From: Owenia fusiformis
Taxonomy: Eukaryota; Annelida; Polychaeta; Sabellida; Oweniidae
Direction of reading: 5' to 3'
NCBI GenBank assembly: GCA_903813345.2
Contig: CAIIXF020000005.1
Location: 1,240,001 to 1,304,000 of the forward strand
DNA length: 64,000 bases
Shown: positions 8,957 through 19,633 of the stretch, in pieces
Numbering within the stretch: the stretch's first letter is position 1
How the letters are laid out: the number at the start of each line of letters is the position of its first letter
The notes under the pieces: model-generated
Seen by the model: the letters and a program-made list of their open reading frames with translations, nothing else
Told to the model about the DNA's origin: nothing
Database searches by the model: none
Position numbers and translations under genes: made by a program

Positions 8957-9397
8957 CTAAAAGATGTGAACTTTCTTAAAGTGAAGAGTGCAGTAGAACG
9001 GCAATTCGTTAAATGAAAGCTCACCAGTTCCCTTTGCAGCTTTTATAGTGATGGTTATGTGTTGAAATCCGGAAGGTATAATTGTTTTATATAGAATCGG
9101 ATTAAACGACTGCTGATTCGCAGAATAGAATACTTGGTCTTGGTGAGCATGTACTTGTCTCAGCAATGGTAGGTATTCTCCGCCGGCAACTGATCCCTCG
9201 CATATATCGCAGAGTACATTCATAACAACGGTCTTGTAAATAGTTGGATGTTTTATTTCCACTAAACCAACCTGCCATTGATCCTGAGTTAGTGATACAT
9301 ATCTTGGTAACTTTACAGTAAAGCTTGTATTGTTGTTAGAAGGATAAAGATCCGTAGAATCATTACTATTCAAGTAAACGTAGAATTGAGATGTCAT
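8957..9397 (-). CDS. Putative minor (penton-like) capsid protein
   Basis: The 146-aa product has the recognisable N-terminal block of Polinton minor capsid proteins: FYVYLNSNDSTDLYPSNNN, then TSFTVKLPRYVSLTQDQW and QVGLVEIKHP. It continues as alternating beta-strand-like segments and ends FYCTLHFKKVHIF, consistent with a single jelly roll or a penton N-domain. Many relatives are longer, so this could be a short version. A TATATAAA box sits about 57-64 nt upstream of the ATG, making this the likely first gene of the capsid transcription unit. A diverged fragment of the same region lies inside the integrase intron. Confidence 0.8.
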   Translation of the reverse strand: MTSQFYVYLNSNDSTDLYPSNNNTSFTVKLPRYVSLTQDQWQVGLVEIKHPTIYKTVVMNVLCDICEGSVAGGEYLPLLRQVHAHQDQVFYSANQQSFNPILYKTIIPSGFQHITITIKAAKGTGELSFNELPFYCTLHFKKVHIF

Positions 9398-9802
9398 GTT
9401 TCCACCTCGAGAGATCTAGCAGCTAAATGTTATCTATTATTGATAGATAAGCATTTATATAGTATAGTTAAATGTAACCTATATGATACCAGTTGTGTAT
9501 AAATTTGCTATTGTATGTTATCCACAGTAGTAAATGAAAATTTTTTTTTCATGTTTCAAACCTCTAAAATATCTGCATTTCACATCAATTAATCAAAAAA
9601 CAACAAAACAAAAAAAAACAATCAAAACAGTTATAAATTATCTGGAATTTTATTTATTTTATTTATACGATTTAATCTTAAACATGTGTTTTGATCTAAA
9701 ATTAAAGATTACATTTTATTGAGAAATGATAATGGATGAATTAAAAAAATTTATTAGTAAAACAAGTATATCAAATACACAGTCTGTACGTTGATACCAT
9801 TG
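9398..9802. other. Intergenic spacer with capsid promoter
   Basis: The spacer lies between the capsid block promoter and the 3' end of the Cys/His-rich gene. It is very AT-rich, with an A-run region at about 9590-9620. Apart from the TATA box and a short inverted repeat (TTATCTATTATTGATAGATAA, 9430-9450) I see nothing coding. Confidence 0.5.
9454..9461 (-). promoter_or_regulatory. TATA box of the capsid gene block
   Basis: Read on the minus strand the sequence is TATATAAA, 57-64 nt before the minor-capsid ATG, which leaves room for a start site about 30 nt downstream. It is the only strong TATA match upstream of the tightly packed genes from 9397 leftward. Confidence 0.5.
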
Positions 9803-11075
9803 TTAGGTAACTTGAATGTTTTTCTTTCGGAAATATTCGATTGCATCACTAAGACTAATGTTAATGTTGTTAACATCTCTCTCCCCGTCTTGGGTATTAT
9901 ATTTCAGGTATTCTTTGATATCATTTCTTAAATCAGATTTTCGTAGAGCATAAACATTCATTTGCATCCAGGATTTTTGTATATCATCGTGTAATTTAAG
10001 ATGATTTTGAAGATTATTGTATATATTGTAGACATCGTCGTCGAGCAATATTTCTAAAGCCGAATCATGATCGATATCCACATCAATTTCCAGACAGCCG
10101 CCAGATCCCATGTGCTGAAAATAGACATATTTCAAATTTCTATTAATTTCTCTTATTATTTCATGTAGTATATCTATTACTTTAAAACTTTTTCAATCAA
10201 TCATTACCTTTATTCAATAGTGTTCCTTAGGGTATTATTGAAATTGTACGTTAAACTATAAAATCTATTAAAAAATAAAAAATGAAAATTAAAAAAATAA
10301 ATTGATTAAAAATCAATAATCATAGACCTACCTGTAGTTGGCTGGGATGGTCAATTTTGCAACCTTCACAATCCGGTCTGTTGAGTGATAGTTCGTTTAT
10401 TCGAATGCAGAGCATGTGTAAAAAGCATTGCTTCAGTATATCCTCATTGGATGGCATTTCAATGAGTTGTTTCTGAATTTGAGCATTGGTTGCGTTTTCT
10501 TTGTTCAAGTTATTCACAGCTTGAGATCTTAGAAAATACCAGGCTCCAGTCAATTGCCCATTTTTTCCATTACTTATGCACCGATATCTATGGGACATTC
10601 TCTTCTCTTGGTTTTGTTTGCGACTGGATTCATCAGAAAAATATCTCTTTTCTGGAAGTAGACTTGAGATTGAGGAAGAATGCAATTTCAGTTTACCCCA
10701 AGCGTCTGCTGAAATGGTCATTGATTTCTTTGAATCGAGTTCACCATTATCACCCAATACAATAAATCGAACGAATTGATTATCATTACTCTCTGCTAGT
10801 GCTATCAATTTCTGTCCGTTGTTGCTTATTACGAATTCTTTTGAATAATCCTTTTTCAAAAGACAATTATCAATCATCCGTGTAGAGTTCTGTAAGTTAC
10901 GCCATTGAGATGGTGATATGAAATAAACTGCCCAGAATGCATCTTCTTTCTCTCTACATTTCCTTTGCTGACATAGCGTACCACAAACTCCGTACTTTGA
11001 TTTTGAAATGTCGAATTTTAGTTTGTCCTCGAGATTAAAACTTTTCAAAGTTTCTATTATCGCTGGAGATGTCAT
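9803..11075 (-). CDS. Cys/His-rich Polinton accessory protein, two exons
   Basis: Exon 1 is 10332-11075 and exon 2 is 9803-10114, joined by a 217-nt GT-AG intron (donor CAG/GTAGGT, acceptor TTTTCAG) in phase 0, giving 351 aa. The intron falls inside a compact motif: CEGCKIDHPSQ at the end of exon 1, then a His and a Gly-Gly-Cys-Leu at the start of exon 2. The spliced order C-x2-C, PSQ, H, C is one I recall from proteins of Polintons and other invertebrate elements and is probably a zinc site. The N-terminal 180 residues include CGTLCQQRKC and a pair of similar modules around ISPSQWRNL and TISADAWGKL, faintly like PC4-type ssDNA-binding repeats; I hold that weakly. A TATATATA lies about 48-57 nt upstream of the ATG. 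The function is unknown. Confidence 0.72.
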
Positions 11076-11122
11076 TTTGTGATGTGCTTGTTGAATAATA
11101 TAAAATTATTAAAGTTCTGAGA

Positions 11123-11132
11123 CTATATATAT
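11123..11132 (-). promoter_or_regulatory. TATA box of the Cys/His-rich gene
   Basis: The minus strand reads ATATATATAG just upstream of the ATG at 11075, about 50 nt away. It is the only TATA-like element near this start. Confidence 0.4.
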
Positions 11133-11227
11133 TGCGAAATTAAGTAAATAATAAAGAATTATTATTAATAATTAACACAATCACGTGATTATAGTGTGTA
11201 AATAAATACATATCGAAATTATATGGT

Positions 11228-11450
11228 GGTGGCAACTGTTGTGGCATCCATAGTTGTTATTAAGGTGTTAGGTAACTGTGGCAACTGTTGACATACTGTG
11301 GCAACTGTGGCAACTCTTATGATTATTCTCATGTTAACAAAAACGCCTCATTTCCAAATATTCACATTTCGTTTCGCCACCACAGTTGTCTTAGGTAACT
11401 GTGGCAACTGTTGACATACTGTGGCAACTGTGGCGTCAACAAAACGCCTC
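11228..11450. repeat. Subterminal direct repeats at the Polinton right end
   Basis: A 44-bp sequence is present twice without mismatch, at 11268-11311 and 11391-11434. Both copies are followed by similar AACAAAAACGCCTC / AACAAAACGCCTC tracts. The core GTGGCAACTG occurs five times in this zone (near 11230, 11278, 11298, 11401, 11421), and its complement-like CCACCACAGTTG lies at about 11377-11388. Such iterated terminal repeats are expected inside Polinton terminal inverted repeats and could bind the terminal protein, polymerase or integrase. Confidence 0.65.
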
Positions 11451-11475
11451 TTTTCTCGCAGGTACCACCGCTACA

Positions 11476-12888
11476 TATACTACTTTTATTAACTAATCTG
11501 ACTGGCCAAAATTGTCCAGATTGGCAGGTTTTCACATCCTGAGGATTTAATCTATGGAGGATTGGAAATGGGACTAAAAGTGTTCATATTGAGAGGTGTT
11601 CAGATTGAAGAAGTGTTCATATATACAGTTTGTTTTGTCATAACAAATTTTATTGATAGCCTTTGAGTGTCTGTATACACCTTTATAGTATATATGTAAT
11701 CTTTTCAGAAATCTTTATCACATTTCTTGATATATCCCCTACCATCGACACAACATGTAAAAAAGTACTAAAACAAGAAAAAGTGTACAATGTAGGAGGA
11801 ATGATTCGGAATAGATGAAATGTATATACTCTTAACTACTATACATAGAAATGCAAGAAAACTAAACACTTCATTCAAACTCTAGAAAGAATTCATGCAG
11901 AATTAACGGATATGAGCAGACGGACAGAATGAGCAGACGGACATTTTTTGAACAGTAGGAAAAGAGTTGTTCGGATGCACTCTATTAATTAGTAAAACCA
12001 CTGGTGTCTTATAAAAAATGTCACTTATCCCATATTGATTGACCCAAATACTTATTCAGCTCTGTCGAGTGTTAAATATTTATACAAATGCAAATTTATA
12101 CAAATATTTAGTTTCATTTAATCAAAGACAGAATAGATACCTGGGAATCAGGTTTCATCATAGAGAGCCAACATTTTGTCTCCCATATGATGCATCATTT
12201 GAGGCGGATCAGAACCACAAGAACGCAACATCACAGGTTTGTGACCTTAAAAGGACTTGGTCATGTACCTGTGATGTGACCATACTCATGAAATCAAGAT
12301 GTGACTGAGAACTTCACCTCAGTGATATTTAGAGTTTAGTGCAGTTCTTGATCAAATTCTTCCAATTTAGGGTATAGTAAAACCTGTATTGTAGGGATTA
12401 CTAACAACAGGCAACAATTGACAACTTTATTAAAATTATAATTTAACGTTCCTCAAAACAAGGATTTGGTTAACTTGAGAAAAATTGCCTACTGCTTATG
12501 AAATATTTAATATATGAACAGTTATTGGTTACCCCATTCTTTGAACCTCCAAACATGAACACTTATCAATGTGAACACTTTTTACATTAACAATTAATGC
12601 TCACAGATAGTACTCCTATATATTTCAAGATGTGATTTTTAAGAACATTGCCAAATATAACTTTAAGTTGATATTATTTTCTGTAAACATACTTACAGTA
12701 TACTAGCAAAATTAAAATCAATTTTTTAAACTAAAACCAGATGCTCTAGAATTTACTATATTCATAATAGCAAACACAGTTATTACTTATAACATAGAGT
12801 AGATATCAGGTGAGGTTTGATTCATGTGGAAATCAATAGATGAAACAATGCAGCGTTTGTAACATATTTACAGTTATGTATAGGTATA
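11476..12888. repeat. Gene-free segment with a dispersed-repeat copy
   Basis: About 11580-11640 contains GTGTTCATATTGAGAGGTGT-type sequence. About 11790-11900 is a reverse-orientation copy of a dispersed family whose hallmark is a stretch with GCATTTCTAT and TTTGAATGAAGT (other copies near 15,060, 18,600, 24,500 and 32,060). A TAGTAAAACCTGT end-like sequence lies near 12,376. No coding region is supported. Confidence 0.45.
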
Positions 12889-13070
12889 TAGTGAAACCTG
12901 TGTATATTGAACACCAATGGTGGCACAGCAATGTGTTCGCTGTAGGTTGGTGTTCATTACAGAGGGCGTAATTCATTCAGAAGTCAGTTGCGAGTATGTG
13001 ATGAGGAAGGGTGTCCATTAGCTACAGGTGTTCACTAGTGAAAGGTGTTCACCAAAACAGGTTTTACTGT
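12889..13070. mobile_element. Short pogo/Tigger-like MITE
   Basis: The left end AGTGAAACCTGTGT is inverted relative to the right end ACAGGTTTTACTG. Both ends are followed inward by GAACACC/GGTGTTC motifs, and TA dinucleotides flank the element. It is about 180 bp and non-coding. CAGTRAAACCT-type ends with TA duplication are typical of pogo/Tigger families. Confidence 0.55.
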
Positions 13071-16000
13071 TCATGCATAGAGTAGAACTGATGAACGTCA
13101 CAGTATTGGGTTTGGGTTAAAATGTTCATTTTGAAGAATGCTGTTCCATGTTGGACTTAGAAAATTGAAACATCCCAAATTATTTACATATCTTTCAGCT
13201 TAGAGTAGCGTTCACAAGTTTTACTGCATATGCATCTTTTAATACAACCAGTAATATTAATCTAAAGTATATAGATTCAAATCAGGAAGTCAACAAACAT
13301 CAGGAAGTCATATTAATTATCATCACCCTAGTGCAAAACTCCAAGAAAACAGAAATGATTAAAGGTGATAACCTCAATGTTTAGATACATTTCTATGTAG
13401 CATGCATAATACTGAACTTGTATCATAATCCTATATTGCTATTATCAGTTTACAGTATATTTACATATGTTAATCCTAATCTTTAATCCATAACATCAAA
13501 ACACGTCTAATATGGTATTAAATATTGTATTACCACCCCATCCTCTCCCATATTTGGTAATGAAAGAACAACTTAACATTTTAATTCAAAAACATCTACT
13601 CACAGATTTGATATAATATTTCTTAAGTTCAAACCAGCATTTAACATATAATACAATTCTATTGAGACCTCAATTGTTCTATAATTTAGACTGAATACTA
13701 GATAATTTTCTGAGAATTAGATAGAGTACAGGCCTGGAAGCTATCTGTAAAACTAATTTGTTATATCACAAGGTACTATTCTGTCTATTGTTTCAGATAT
13801 ATCCTTGCTATCTGAAATGGGTCCCTTGAAACATATAAGTTAGCCATAAATTAGAACGAAACATTAAGAAATATAGTATTTTAACAGTGGCTCCGCGTAT
13901 GTTTCAGAGTCATTCAAAAGAATATGAGGAAGTTTATCTTAATCGTATCAAATGTACTATATTCACAAAGGGCCTTGGTTGTTGGTGTTAACCTGAGGTT
14001 GGCATTTGGGATTTGTACTCTACACGAGAGAATGGCATTTACTTTTAATCTAATCTTAGACAATCTGTAAATTCTTGGTATAAATTAAATGGCTGTAATA
14101 TTTCTGTTGATTTTCAGATGTTTCCTATTATCCTTCTTAACCCGAAAACTAAGACATTCCTTTGAAATTTGATTCAATCTTAATACGTTTCAATGTGTGA
14201 ATCTGGTTTATAAAGGCCCCATATTCACTATTGTGGTTTCTGATGTTGCCACTGGTGCTTTTCCATTCTACAGTACCATAGGTTGAAATCTAACTGTGAA
14301 GTACATTGTATACATAATCGTAATCTTCTACAAGGTGTGATGTGAGTTGTTTGGGCTGCTGTTTCCAGACACCTAATCTTGCTCATATCATCAAGTCTGG
14401 AATCTGGACACAGGTAAATGTTTGCAATTAAAGGTAATCTCTGATGGGTTCCAGTTGTTTGGCCAAAATTGTATCTATGATACTACAACTGATTTCAAGT
14501 TTGTTTATTTTACAGGAAACCTGTACATGTGAACGTATCTCTAAATGTATATTTCAATTTAGAAATCAACTTGTATTTTGACATCGTGTGACATCAAAAT
14601 GTTCCCACCCCTGCCTACCTTAAAAAAACAAAACAAGAGTCATCTTCGGAATTTTTCTCATACTCCATAGATTTATCGCAAACCTAAAACTGGCTTAGCC
14701 AATCAGACTTATGTCGTTGCTCAAAGACTTGCATTGTACAAATTAGTAATGATTATACCGAATGCTCATGGCACAAGTATGTATTTGGGAGGAACCTTTA
14801 CTTAAGCCTCCTAGATTCTTGTCTTAACCAAGTCAAACATTCTAGATCGAGTTGATGAGCTCATAAGCTAAGGATATATAAAAAATACAAGATTCAAGTT
14901 GTCTTGTTGTGAGCTATAGGAGGTCTTAGATTATCACACAGACACATGTATGAAGATAATTTACTTATCTTAAAATGTTTGCAATTAAGGTAATCTAGTT
15001 AGGTAGACATAGCTTGAGAGTAAAAATCTGTCTGCTTTTGTAGTTTCATGGAATTTCTCTTTAAAATTTGAATGAAGTGTCTGATTTTCCTGCATTTCTA
15101 TACAATTTAGAGTAATGATTTATGCCCGTTTACTTTATTTCTTGTTAATTCCTCATTAATCCTCTCAATTTTACTATTAAAAATATGACTGTTGTAAGAC
15201 TTTAACATCAGGCAGTTGCAACACCTGTGCGTGATAGGTTTAGGTCGAGTTATTGCAAGATAAATCTTGGTCAGAATATTTTTACCCATATATCCCTATA
15301 CTTATCCTATCCTCTATCGTTATTATCTGCTATTTTCTGAGGTTTTAAGTTCTCTAGTACATGTATTTCTATTTATTATTTGATTGACATGTGCTATAAT
15401 TGTGGCTACATATGTTTCATACCATGTAACCTTTTCATATTTAAAACATACCCCAACAACATCATGCTATTTTACTCAGGGTTATTCCTGGTCACTATTA
15501 CTTTAGTTCATGGCTCACCTTTGCAAACAATATTCACTCCAAAATAACATAACATATGGAATACAGGATATCCAAAGAAATGTATTTGCAACTGAAAGTG
15601 GCAGTTCTAATCGACACAATCATAAGCCTAATTAGCTATTATTTTCGAAAGGTAGACAATCTACTGTTTTGAAATATGTATACTGTATATAAGATTGCAT
15701 TCAGTAGAGAGATACCAGTTCTACTTTTGACCTTTGAAGATGAGAATTGTGCCCTGAATTCCTTTGGGCTAGGCAGTGGCAGTTTTTATAGTCTTTTATG
15801 GGAGTTAAAATATACAGTACATCCTGACTAAGTTGAATACCTTTGGTTCCTCTAAAATGTTCTACTTGGGACGTGTTCCACATACAGACATTCATTTCAC
15901 ATTAACTTAGTTGGTCTTGGGACTCTGAAAAGTGTTACACTGACAGAGGTGTTCCATTTCTAGAGGTGTTCCACTTTACAGGTTTCACTGTACCTGATGA

Positions 16001-17981
16001 GGAAATTGCCTCATGAAAGTTTTGCAAAAAATATTTTTTCAACTAAAACTATAAAATGAAGGTCAGTAGTAGAAAAATACCTCCTTTACCCTAATTTTGC
16101 CTCAGTACCTCACCTATTAAGCATTTTGGCTCACCTAATTTTGGATCTTGGCTACACCCCTGGCATAAATTGTTATATATATGTATAGTTTATGTAGTTT
16201 TGATTGGAATAAACTATACTAGAACTAAAGATACCTCAGAACAAGATCCATATCTCTAGCTCTGAAAATATTTTTTTCCAAATCGATACTTCCTCAAGTA
16301 GACTCAGCTGCTCACTTAGAACTAATCCTTGGGAATATGCTCAAGATGTTTTGTATATGGATTCAAAGTAAATACTGTACTGGGATATCTTTTTATATCC
16401 ATGTTTACATTTTCCCAACATTGGATGATGTTATAAAACTGCTACCGTAGAATTTATAGCCCTCGATCTGAAAATTCCAACCCCACATTTATCATAGATT
16501 TTTACTTGGAGAATTTCTTTCAAAGTTAAAGACTGGAATTTTAAAATCATGCAAGAATATAACTTGGAGTATGGTAGGCTAAATGTCAAAATATGTTTTT
16601 TTCATGTTCTGTAATAGGTATCACATTTAACCTTGATCAAATATACGCGAATGGCAGATGCTATATTTGAAACATCAGCGAATGTTTCACATTTCCCCGT
16701 TCAGATTTTGAATTTAGTTACCTATGCGTGATTAAGAGTACAGCATAAATCAGTGTCTATCGAAGTCATGCTAGTTTTTGACAGGTTATCGCAGCTAGAG
16801 TCACTACATACCTTCTAATGATTTCAAATTAACACTCGGTAATTTAATGAATGAGAGCTCCTTGATTCTTAACCCATGAAAATATACAGTCTCAAGCAGA
16901 GTTGCAAAGAATGCATCAATTTGGGGCTATTATTTGGTTTATCCTGCCTTGTTTATGAACCTGTACCTGAGACTGTACCGTGCAATTGTTTGTATGCTTT
17001 TGGGAGGCCATGATGAATGAGCATCAGCTTCCTTTGCCATTCAAAATCTTTTAACACTGACAGTTGTTCATTTGGCAGCATTATTGATTCATTGCCAGAA
17101 TAGGAATTCTCTAATCTTCCTGTCTTCATTCACAAGATATAAAATTACTTTCCAGCCCAAATAATCTTAATTCTCCCCTTTGATTTCAAAAGTGTCCCTC
17201 TTGGGTTCTATGAAATCTGATTGTTATATCAATTTTTCCTAATTTTGCATAACTTGGTAGTTAGCTTCATGCTCGGGGCCATAGCAAGACGAAGCAAATT
17301 GAGGCTAAATGATGTATGTGTTTAAAAAAGGTGTGTGCAATGGGGAGGCAGTAAGTGTCCTCTGCATCAGGCCCATGCCCATATGTCTATGCTCTTGGAT
17401 TCTAATAAATTGAAGAATAATTTTTTTGTAATTTTGTAAAACATGATATTTATTAGCCTCTTGCTTGTAATTTTTCCATCAGAATTTTTTCTTGTGGGAT
17501 TTTATTTAGAGCTTGCATAGCCATGAAATAAGTTAACGCCTCATTGCTTGTATTTATAAGTATCAACAGTTGCTTATCAGTTCTCAGAACTTAACTGTCT
17601 TCTCATCCATTTTCTGAGTGACTATCTAATTTTTACGACTGAAAAGTCTAATTTTCTGACATTTCTGTATTATTTAAAATATGTACTTCGTGACATTTTC
17701 CTTTTAATTCCTCTTGAATTTCTTTCTTTTCCCCTCTATTCTGAATTTCAAAATGTGACCATTTGACATTCTAATCCATACTGCAGGGGTGTCATTGTGA
17801 CTTTTGCTTATCAGACGGATTTTAGTTATCCATGTTACTTTCCTGTCCCGCTGAGGTAGGAGAAACATGGGGAATATCATACACAGCCATCTTATCATAT
17901 ATTACATCATCAATCACTAATGAGGAAGCACAAGGGGCAACATTAGAATATTAAACCACTTTTACTTCATTTATAGTTATA
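13071..17981. other. Gene-free region with dispersed pogo-like repeat
   Basis: About 15050-15990 looks like one forward copy of the dispersed family: body sequence with TTTGAATGAAGTGTCTG and GCATTTCTATACAATTTAG near 15068-15112, and a terminal AGAGGTGTTCC...CAGGTTTCACTG right end at 15990 followed by TA. A partial body copy lies at about 17630-17760. The rest is AT-rich and non-coding; short open frames show no motif or splice context. Confidence 0.45.
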
Positions 17982-18050
17982 CAGGGTGTCTATAAAATTA
18001 AAACATAAAGTCTGTGTAAAGAGGTTATATAGACTTTATGGATGCCCTGT
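17982..18050. mobile_element. Hairpin MITE, 69 bp
   Basis: The left end CAGGGTGTCTATAAA is inverted relative to the right end TTTATGGATGCCCTG, with TA on both sides. A second copy is at 34490-34564. Confidence 0.55.
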
Positions 18051-19633
18051 TAATAGGGGTCTAATATAACAGTGGTATAAAAGGTTTGAAGAGAGGCATG
18101 TAATCTTGCATTCTCATGAGTTATAATATATATCACAGATTCACATAAAAGAACTTAATGGACAGAATTAAAAATTCTAAAGTATATAGTAATACTGAAT
18201 ATAACCCCTAAAAGAGATAAAAATGAAATGATTTGATGAGAATTTCTACCACAAGCCACAATCCTACCCCAAAATCATATAAAAGTGATAACATGGAAGT
18301 CTCATTCACAAGTTAGTATTAAATTAAATGAATAAATCTGGAAAATCTCATTCAACCACAAGCAAACAAATATTAATGAAAAACAGTTGTTGGTTTTATA
18401 GTTGTATATTTCTTCAATGTTTCTGGTTATTAGGAATGGCTTTTTGATGCCTTACAATCAGATATCCTTTCTGTTCAGGGGTGGATTATACAGTTTAAGT
18501 TACAAGAAACAGATTTACAACTTGTCAAATGCTTGAGAAACGTATGGAAATTGGTCTCCCACTTTCTTATCTCCGTCTGCTTGTGGTTTATTTTACTTAA
18601 TTTCTTTGTAAAATTTGAATGAAGTTTCTCATTTTTTTGCATTTCTATATAATTTAGAGTGTTAGCTTAATGCCTGTTTACTTTTTTTCCTCTCTAATTC
18701 CTCTCCTTTCTACTTCATTTTGCAATTTATAACATGACCAGCATGACATTTCATTTCAGTCTTGCACAGAGGTATGTGTCAGAAGTATGAAATCAAGAAA
18801 TACATCAATGTCACCACACTGAAGGAACTTTCCCTAGAAAAACCAAACTTTGGTAAAGGTTTAAATCATGAATCATTGGAACATAAAAGAAATCAACAAA
18901 ATATAAAATAATTCCCAGTAAAGATGTATTTGAAATGCAAGAATCCAGACTAATTCAATAAAATTAGAAGATAAAGCAGTGTTCCTTATTTGGAAACTGA
19001 AGAATTTTGAATGGGTGACAGATCTCTTACCTGCTAATTAGGTTTTCCCACAAAATAAAAATTCAGATAAAATCTGAGAAAATCTATCCTGTATTGAATA
19101 TAATGAAAAAACAACAACATGACATTTATGTAATAAGCATTTAATACATACTTAATTTCATAAAATAAAAAATCATTAAAATTCCGGATATAATGACAAG
19201 ACTCTGAATGAGATTTCAGTTGATATTTTCCATGCATGCCATATGTAATTGTTAATTCATGGGTATGTCTAATGGGAGTAATCTTATTTGTTTTTTATTG
19301 ACGCAGCCCTGTTTAGACCCCTGGGAGAATTGAAAGTGATTTGCATTCCAATTCGATTTCCCCATTTGGTAATCATTTTGTTGACTGTTTGAAAATCTCC
19401 CCATTTACTGGCTGTCAAATGAAATAAAGCACCATATGGATTTGTGAAAAATACATTTTTCATGTTCGTAATTAAGAATATGCTAACATTTGAGTGAATA
19501 GCATAATTACATTCCTTTGAGATAAATGTAACATGAGATAATCAATGGCTTAACAACAAATAACAATCAACAAATTGCACAAATATGAAACTTTAATATT
19601 AACTAGACATGTAAATTGAACAAGTTCAATTTA
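18051..19633. other. Gene-free region with one dispersed-repeat copy
   Basis: About 18596-18725 is a forward copy of the dispersed body sequence (TTTGAATGAAGTTTCTC, GCATTTCTATATAATTTAG, TAATTCCTCTCCTTTC). Nothing else is recognisable. Confidence 0.4.

Larger units (their letters stand above)
1..11475. mobile_element. Maverick/Polinton element, right-hand part (left end outside window)
   Basis: The interval carries the diagnostic Polinton set: family B protein-primed DNA polymerase, retroviral-type integrase with a C-terminal chromodomain, A32/FtsK-HerA packaging ATPase, adenain-type cysteine protease, double-jelly-roll major capsid protein and a minor capsid protein. The polymerase runs rightward and all other genes run leftward, converging at about 2.5-3.4 kb. 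No gene in the visible part is interrupted by a stop once the two introns are removed, so this copy looks recent. The left terminus and the 5' part of the polymerase gene lie outside the window, so terminal inverted repeats and the expected 6-bp target duplication cannot be checked. I place the right end near 11,475 because the repeat-rich terminal zone stops there; the exact border is uncertain. Confidence 0.93.
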
